Assembly (NCBI RefSeq): GCF_030812255.1
Contig: NZ_JAUSSH010000008.1
Span: forward strand, 115,626-179,625
DNA from: Paeniglutamicibacter psychrophenolicus
GTDB lineage: Bacteria; Actinomycetota; Actinomycetes; Actinomycetales; Micrococcaceae
Direction of reading: 5' to 3'
Length of the DNA: 64,000 nt
Positions 59,734-64,000 of the stretch are shown piece after piece. The number at the start of each line of letters is the position of its first letter. Positions within the stretch are counted from its first letter, which is position 1. The notes under the pieces are model-generated. The model was not told the origin of the DNA. It did no database searches and saw nothing but the letters and a program-made list of their open reading frames with translations. The position numbers were made by a program, and so were the translations under genes.

Positions 59734-60216
59734 ATGGCGGACCAGCTGCCGGCAGGTGTGGAACGAATGATGCATGACGCATCGGCACGTGGACTCGATG
59801 TCGAGGTCGTGTCCCGCCCGCCGGCCGGCAGCCTGGCCGAGGCAGCCGGCCTCCTGGGAATCCAGCCGCGCGAGATCATCAAGTCGCTGGTGGTCAAGCA
59901 CAAGGACGGGTCGTTCTTCTTCGCCCTGATTCCGGGCGACAGGGTCATTTCCTGGCCCAAGCTGCGTTCCCTGCTTGGCGTGAACAAGTTGTCCATGCCG
60001 CCCTCCGACGTGGCCTGCGCAGCCACGGGATATGAGCGCGGCACCATCACCCCGCTGGGCTCGAGTACACCGTGGCCGGTCTACGCGGACTTCGGCGTCG
60101 AACCGGGGCGGATCTGCATCGGTGCCGGAGCCCATGGGCACTCGGCATTCGTGGATTCCAGGGACCTGATCACGGCACTGGATGCCACGGTGGCCGACAT
60201 CAGCGATCCCGAGTAG
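59734..60216 (+). CDS. YbaK/EbsC family aminoacyl-tRNA deacylase-like protein
   Basis: YbaK/ProX-type domains hydrolyse mischarged aminoacyl-tRNA. The 160-residue form starts at ATG 59734 (MADQLPAGVERMMHDAS) and has the family signature IIKSLVVK with its conserved Lys, LIPGDR, GVNKLSM and the C-terminal ICIGAGAHGHS. The specific tRNA is unknown. The gene is likely co-transcribed with the thiolase. Its end overlaps the convergent acyltransferase gene by 17 bp. Confidence 0.88.
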   Translation: MADQLPAGVERMMHDASARGLDVEVVSRPPAGSLAEAAGLLGIQPREIIKSLVVKHKDGSFFFALIPGDRVISWPKLRSLLGVNKLSMPPSDVACAATGYERGTITPLGSSTPWPVYADFGVEPGRICIGAGAHGHSAFVDSRDLITALDATVADISDPE

Positions 60217-61393
60217 CAGTTTCCAACTTCTTCGTGAGCCCGAGCCGGACGCCCAGGTAGTTCAGGGACCTGGTGGCCGCGGCGGCCAATGGCTTGGCCA
60301 GCGGGCGTTCAATGAACCTCTGGACCAGGTAGGCGGCACCGAACACCATGCCAATGACCAGGAACAGCGTCAGGTATTGACCCAGCACCGGGTTGAGGTG
60401 GTCGATCAGCCACCAACCCCACACTTGGTGCAAGAGGTAGACCGGATAGGTCAGCGCACCCATGGTGGCCAGGAATTTCCATTGCACGTTGCGCAGGGGC
60501 GTAAGCGACAGCAAGGTCACCGCGGCAAAAAGCCCGGCAATGATCAGCCAATAGTGCCAGGCCGGAATGACGTAGCCGACCAGTTCCAGGGCCTCGGCCG
60601 GTCCCTTCACACCCGTGAAGAACGCGGCAATGATGACGTTGAGCGCCAGCAGGAACCAGCGCATCGGGCTGTGTCCAAAGCGGTAGATGAGGAAGAGCAT
60701 GATCCCGCCGCAGAAGAGCGGCGCATACTCGCTCATGAGGAACTGTGACGCGTCCTCGCGGTTCGCGATGTGCAGCGCCAATCCAAGCACGGGCCAGGCC
60801 GCGGCCAAGACTGTCACGGTCCGAATGGTCAGCAGGCGCAGCATGATCAGCGCAAGAATTAGCAGGTAAAAACGCATTTCGACCCACAAGGTCCAGTAGA
60901 CCCCGTCAATGTGCCTCAGGCCCATGGCCGGGTGGAACATCGTGAGGTTGGCCAGCAGCTCCCTGATGCCCAGCCCCGCGCCCATCTGCGGCCACACGAA
61001 AATCACCAGTGTTCCGGTGGCCAGCACGGCGAACCAGTAGGCAGGATACAGCCGGCCGATCCGCGAACCGACGAAGCGTCCGGCACCTTTCCCGTAGGCG
61101 GAGAGCAGGATGACGAATCCGCTGATGATGAAGAACAGCTGCACACCCATGTTGCCGTATACGGTGACCTTGGAGAGCAGCGGCCAGGCGTCCCTGGCCT
61201 CGTCGGTTCCCCAGAAACCGTGGTGCCACGCGGTGTAGTGAAAGAGCACCACCAGCACGGCTGCGCCGAGTCGAAGTCCGTCGAGCAGGGCCAGGCGCGG
61301 GGCCCTCTTCGGAGCAGCGTCAGCTTTATGGGCGGGTTTGGTTTGGGTTGCGGCGGCCGGGGCGGTGATGGTTGCCGTGGCGTTGTGCGACAT
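60200..61393 (-). CDS. Acyltransferase 3 family membrane protein (OafA/YrhL-like)
   Basis: These proteins acylate sugars of the cell envelope or polysaccharides from the cytoplasmic side. The 397-residue protein has about ten membrane helices. The family motifs LDGLRLGAAVLVVLFHY, with the catalytic His, and NMGVQLFFIISGFVI, of the (R/K)xxFFxxSGF type, are visible. A soluble Thr/Ala-rich N-terminus of about 35 residues precedes them. The acceptor is unknown. It converges on the YbaK-like gene and precedes the rplL terminator region. Confidence 0.9.
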   Translation of the reverse strand: MSHNATATITAPAAATQTKPAHKADAAPKRAPRLALLDGLRLGAAVLVVLFHYTAWHHGFWGTDEARDAWPLLSKVTVYGNMGVQLFFIISGFVILLSAYGKGAGRFVGSRIGRLYPAYWFAVLATGTLVIFVWPQMGAGLGIRELLANLTMFHPAMGLRHIDGVYWTLWVEMRFYLLILALIMLRLLTIRTVTVLAAAWPVLGLALHIANREDASQFLMSEYAPLFCGGIMLFLIYRFGHSPMRWFLLALNVIIAAFFTGVKGPAEALELVGYVIPAWHYWLIIAGLFAAVTLLSLTPLRNVQWKFLATMGALTYPVYLLHQVWGWWLIDHLNPVLGQYLTLFLVIGMVFGAAYLVQRFIERPLAKPLAAAATRSLNYLGVRLGLTKKLETATRDR

Positions 61394-61541
61394 TGCTACT
61401 TCCCCCCTGCGCTTGACCTAGTTCGTTATACATCCGTTATCTACGGTATCAAAGAACGCTAGTTGCAGTACCCCAAAGCTCGACAAGAGATGCATGTCAC
61501 AGCAAGTCATGAGCTTTTTCGCCGGAAGTTCGGGGTTAAAG

Positions 61542-61583
61542 ACCTCTGGCCCGCAAAACCAAGAGGTTTTGCGGGCCAGAGGT
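61542..61583 (-). terminator. Strong hairpin terminator after rplL
   Basis: A perfect 19-bp stem (61542-61560 with 61565-61583, ACCTCTGGCCCGCAAAACC type) with a four-base loop lies 15 bp past the rplL stop. Confidence 0.93.
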
Positions 61584-61597
61584 GATGAAGCAAAGAG

Positions 61598-61969
61598 TTA
61601 CTTGACGGTAACCGTTGCGCCGGCGGCCTCCAGGGCCTCCTTTGCCTTCTCTGCAGCTTCCTTGGTGGCAGCTTCGAGGATGGCCTTCGGAGCGGCGTCA
61701 ACCATATCCTTGGCTTCCTTCAGACCCAACGAAGTCAGGGCACGAACTTCCTTGATGACTGCGATCTTCTTTTCGCCGGCCGATTCGAGGATAACGTCGA
61801 ATTCGGTCTGCTCTTCGGCTTCGGCGGCACCAGCGGCCGGGCCGGCAACTGCAACAGCAGCTGCGGAGACCTCGAAGGTCTCCTCGAAGGTCTTTACGAA
61901 CTCGGAGAGCTCGATGATGGTCATTTCCTTGAAGGCTTCCAAGAGCTCTTCGGTGGACAGCTTAGCCAT
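61598..61969 (-). CDS. rplL: 50S ribosomal protein L7/L12
   Basis: L12 forms the flexible stalk that recruits translation GTPases. The 123-residue form starts at ATG 61969 ([16 protein letters not shown]). It has the dimerising N-domain, an Ala-rich hinge (about 38-52) and the C-domain with [23 protein letters not shown]. It follows rplJ by 68 bp, with a small hairpin in between. Confidence 0.97.
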   Translation of the reverse strand: MAKLSTEELLEAFKEMTIIELSEFVKTFEETFEVSAAAVAVAGPAAGAAEAEEQTEFDVILESAGEKKIAVIKEVRALTSLGLKEAKDMVDAAPKAILEAATKEAAEKAKEALEAAGATVTVK

Positions 61970-61989
61970 GGTGGGCAGCCTTTCCGTCG

Positions 61990-62007
61990 GCGGCACTTAT
62001 GTGCCGC
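61990..62007 (-). other. Small hairpin between rplJ and rplL
   Basis: A perfect 7-bp GCGGCAC/GTGCCGC stem with a four-base loop lies 20 bp before rplL. Such structures between L10 and L12 genes can aid the higher output of L12. Confidence 0.45.
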
Positions 62008-62037
62008 AAGTTACTTGAGTGAGGGGTTGAAGAAAGC

Positions 62038-62592
62038 TTAGGCTTCTTCGGTGGCGGCTTCGGCAGCAGGTGCCTCGGCCTCGGCAGGTGCTTCAGCAGC
62101 GCCACCGTTTGCTTCTTCGAGCTTTGCACGCAGTGCTTCGATGGTGCGGACTGCGGCGGAAGCCGGAGCCTGCAGCACACCGGCAACACGTGCCAGCTGG
62201 AACTCACGCGATTCAAGGGCTGCCAGTGCGGCAACTCCGGCTGCGTCAAGGGCCTTGCCCTCGAAGAAACCGGTCTTGATGATGAGCTGCTTGTTGTCCT
62301 TGGCGAAATCCGTGAGGCTCTTAGCGGCAGCGATTGCGTCGCCCTTGATAAAGGCGATGGCAGTCGGGCCAGCAAGCTGGCCTTCGAATGCTTCGATGCC
62401 GGCTTCCTTTGCTGCGATACCAGTCAAGGTGTTCTTCACAACCGCGTACTTGGTCTCCTGACCAAGTGAGCGGCGAAGCTGCTTGAGCTGCGCAACAGTA
62501 AGCCCACGGTATTCGGTCAGGACAGCGGCGGTCGACTCCTTGAAGTCGGCGGTGATTTCCTCAACTGCGGAAACCTTAGTCGGCGTTGCCAT
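62038..62592 (-). CDS. rplJ: 50S ribosomal protein L10
   Basis: L10 anchors the L12 dimers and regulates its own mRNA in many bacteria. TKVSAVEEITADFKESTAAVLTEYRGL-type N-terminus, QLKQLRRSLG and VVKNTLTGIAA are diagnostic. It has 184 residues with an acidic Ala/Glu tail. It is preceded by a leader with a terminator hairpin. rplK and rplA are not adjacent in this window. Confidence 0.97.
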   Translation of the reverse strand: MATPTKVSAVEEITADFKESTAAVLTEYRGLTVAQLKQLRRSLGQETKYAVVKNTLTGIAAKEAGIEAFEGQLAGPTAIAFIKGDAIAAAKSLTDFAKDNKQLIIKTGFFEGKALDAAGVAALAALESREFQLARVAGVLQAPASAAVRTIEALRAKLEEANGGAAEAPAEAEAPAAEAATEEA

Positions 62593-62790
62593 AACACTCC
62601 TTCCGGGGTATAGATCTGAAACCTGTCAATCTGGCCCGGTCAGGAGTACTGACATAAAAAACGCCCCATGCAGATGCACGGGGCGGAAAGAACGCAACAG
62701 TATTGCGGAAAATTCACTTCGTTCACCTGCGCAGGTCGTCCTTTGTGGGACTTTCGGAGTCTTACCGCATAAACAGCAATCCTCGACCGA
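62593..62790 (-). promoter_or_regulatory. L10 leader with intrinsic terminator
   Basis: Upstream of rplJ a hairpin (CGCCCC/GGGGCG with inner TGC/GCA, 62685-62662) is followed by TTTTTT (62661-62656), 60 bp before the start codon. It is preceded by a folded stretch with CCTGCGCAGG (about 62726-62735). This matches the L10 leader type, in which L10-L12 binding upstream favours termination at this hairpin. The family match is by position and layout. Confidence 0.7.
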
Positions 62791-62898
62791 CGGTCTTCGG
62801 TAGTTCCAAGCCTAACAGCGGAACGCCGCCGGCTCCAAATCGAGTGCAGGGTGTTCCTTGCAACAGCACCAGGGCGGTGCCCGGATACGGCTTGCCAG

Positions 62899-62996
62899 AA
62901 AAAAGCGACGGGCCCCTCAGGTTCCGCAACTTGGGGGATAGCGGAAGGGAGGGGCCCGTCTGTGCAGCAATGCAACTTGGGGGAACGCATTGCTGC
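62899..62996 (-). ncRNA. 6C-like small RNA
   Basis: On the minus strand a perfect 10-bp hairpin (62996-62964) presents the loop GTTCCCCCAAGTT. Three bases later a second, longer hairpin begins (outer perfect 12-bp stem 62960-62949 with 62918-62907, inner stem GCGGAA partner 62946-62941 with 62927-62922) and presents TATCCCCCAAGTT. A clean TTTTTT (62904-62899) follows. Two hairpins with C-rich loops, the second being the terminator, over about 98 bases is the layout of the actinobacterial 6C RNA, although each loop here has five C rather than six. The mycobacterial 6C RNA acts through its C-rich loops on G-rich mRNA sites. A possible third hairpin with loop ACCCCAAG lies just upstream at 63032-63011. 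Confidence 0.75.
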
Positions 62997-63301
62997 GGTA
63001 TCACGCTCAGGGCGGGGCTTGGGGTCTCCGCCGTGGAGCGCGTGGTGACATAGTCACCGGTCGCAATCAGATCGCGACCCCATAAGCCTATCAGGAATGT
63101 GCACTCCAACAACTCACTGGGCCAAAATTTTTCCCGATGCCTCGCTGATCAGGCGAAAGGCCATTCTATTGGCAGCCAGCCGCCAGTCGATGCGTCGAGA
63201 AGTCGTGGAATGCCGGCGTTGTCGGCGTGGTTGCACGTCGGCACGCGCCAGCGGCAGCGCCAGACATGGTTTGCGATTAGCCTGAAGTTACGTTCGGGAT
63301 T

Positions 63302-63329
63302 TGCCCCGGAACCGCAAGGTTCCGGGGCA
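63302..63329. terminator. Symmetric hairpin near the IS left end
   Basis: A perfect 12-bp stem (63302-63313 with 63318-63329, TGCCCCGGAACC type) closed by GCAA lies in the gap before the transposase. T-runs on either side are short. It may terminate a gene that ended here before the insertion. Confidence 0.5.
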
Positions 63330-64000
63330 TTTCCATGTTTCAGGCCGAAAACCGTAGCCACTAAAATATTCGTGAAAAGTCTTCCACTTTCAATCAAACG
63401 GGTGTAATTTGTTGCCATGGAACCGGGAACCAAGGCCATGCACGTAGCCATCAACAAGTCCCGTCGGGTGAACAAGGCCGGCGTCGAGGTCGAATACCAA
63501 TCCGCCCTGATCCGCCGCACCTACCGCCAAGACGGCAAGGTCAAGCACGAGACCCTGGGCAACATTTCCTACCTGCCCCAACACGCCATCGAGGACCTTC
63601 AGGCGTCCTTGAAGGGCAAGACCATGGTGGACGCGGCCGCCCGGATGCAGATCCTGCGTTCGCTGCCCCACGGACACCTCGACGCGATCAACACCATGGC
63701 CCACGGATTAGGCTTCGAATCCCTGCTCGGCCCCGCCTGCCGGAACCGCGACCTGATCATGGCCCTGCTCGCCGCGCGTATCTGCAACCCAACCTCCAAG
63801 CTCGCCACCCTGAACTGGTTCGCCGACACCACCCTGGGCACCGACCTCGGGCCGGTCTCCTCCGATGACCTCTACGCAGCGATGGACTGGCTCCTGGAAC
63901 AGCAACCCCGCATCGAAAAGCAGCTCGCCCGCACCCACCTGGGGCCCGAACACAACCCCGAGGGACTGGCCCTGTTCGACCTGTCCTCCTCCTGGGTCAC
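63330..64000 (+). mobile_element. IS1634-like insertion sequence, left part
   Basis: The transposase frame and about 90 bp of upstream AT-rich DNA form the left part of an IS element that leaves the window. The terminal inverted repeat cannot be fixed without the right end. Its left boundary is placed after the hairpin at 63329 only by inference. Confidence 0.6.
63417..64000 (+). CDS. IS1634-family transposase, N-terminal part
   Basis: The frame starts at ATG 63417 (or ATG 63438, MHVAINKSRR) and is still open after 194 codons at the window edge. The N-terminus with YQSALIRRTYRQDGKVKHETLGNISYLP matches the IS1634/IS4-type transposases. The segment LFDLSSSWVT at the end of the window should carry the first Asp of the DDE catalytic triad. 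Whether the element is intact cannot be judged here. It lies upstream of rplJ and reads away from it. Confidence 0.85.
   Translation, partial: MEPGTKAMHVAINKSRRVNKAGVEVEYQSALIRRTYRQDGKVKHETLGNISYLPQHAIEDLQASLKGKTMVDAAARMQILRSLPHGHLDAINTMAHGLGFESLLGPACRNRDLIMALLAARICNPTSKLATLNWFADTTLGTDLGPVSSDDLYAAMDWLLEQQPRIEKQLARTHLGPEHNPEGLALFDLSSSWV

Overview
The window is a high-GC actinobacterial chromosome segment. The gene order (rpsL-rpsG-fusA-tuf, the S10/spc/alpha ribosomal-protein cluster, rplM-rpsI-glmM-acpS-nnr, rpoBC and rplJL), the DUF222/HNH nuclease, the LAXTG surface protein and the many GTG/TTG starts with G-rich Shine-Dalgarno (SD) sites suggest a Micrococcaceae member close to Arthrobacter or Paeniglutamicibacter. 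The genus is an inference. Almost all housekeeping genes lie on the minus strand, so transcription runs right to left.

Layout: 1-2193 holds a DinB-like gene fragment, acpS and nnr. 2194-4318 is an AT-richer, gene-poor stretch with one small membrane protein. 4319-11045 carries a membrane-anchored HTH protein (DUF2690-like) and a 1872-residue sortase-anchored surface protein with Pro/Thr repeats. 11046-12240 is intergenic and contains a candidate small RNA (sRNA) and a short membrane-protein ORF. 12241-16217 has ugd, glmM, rpsI and rplM. 17320-19246 has a DUF4184 protein and truA. 19381-38355 is the large ribosomal-protein cluster. Hairpin terminators split it into S10 (rpsJ to rpsQ), spc (rplN to rplO), secY-adk, and map-infA-rpmJ-rpsM-rpsK-rpoA-rplQ. 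A 3.1-kb segment between rpsQ and rplN carries a foreign-looking Ser/Thr protein kinase. 38931-43238 has two membrane proteins. 43457-47923 is the str operon. 48340-50142 is a DUF222/HNH nuclease. 50635-58225 is rpoC and rpoB. 58535-61393 has a thiolase, a YbaK-like deacylase and an acyltransferase. 61598-62592 is rplL and rplJ with an L10 leader. An IS1634-like transposase runs off the right edge.

The main discovery candidate is a pair of minus-strand hairpin RNAs (62899-62996 and 11363-11435). Both have a hairpin followed by a hairpin-plus-U-run terminator. Their stems are unrelated in sequence, but the loops share CCCCAAGUU (one loop of the second copy is degenerate). This fits the actinobacterial 6C RNA architecture. 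The loop is perfectly complementary to the SD region of the small ORF at 11885-12025, which suggests a nearby target. The second candidate is the kinase gene placed exactly between the S10 terminator and the spc leader; it may be a defence or stress island. All calls come from reading sequence alone; no database search was run.
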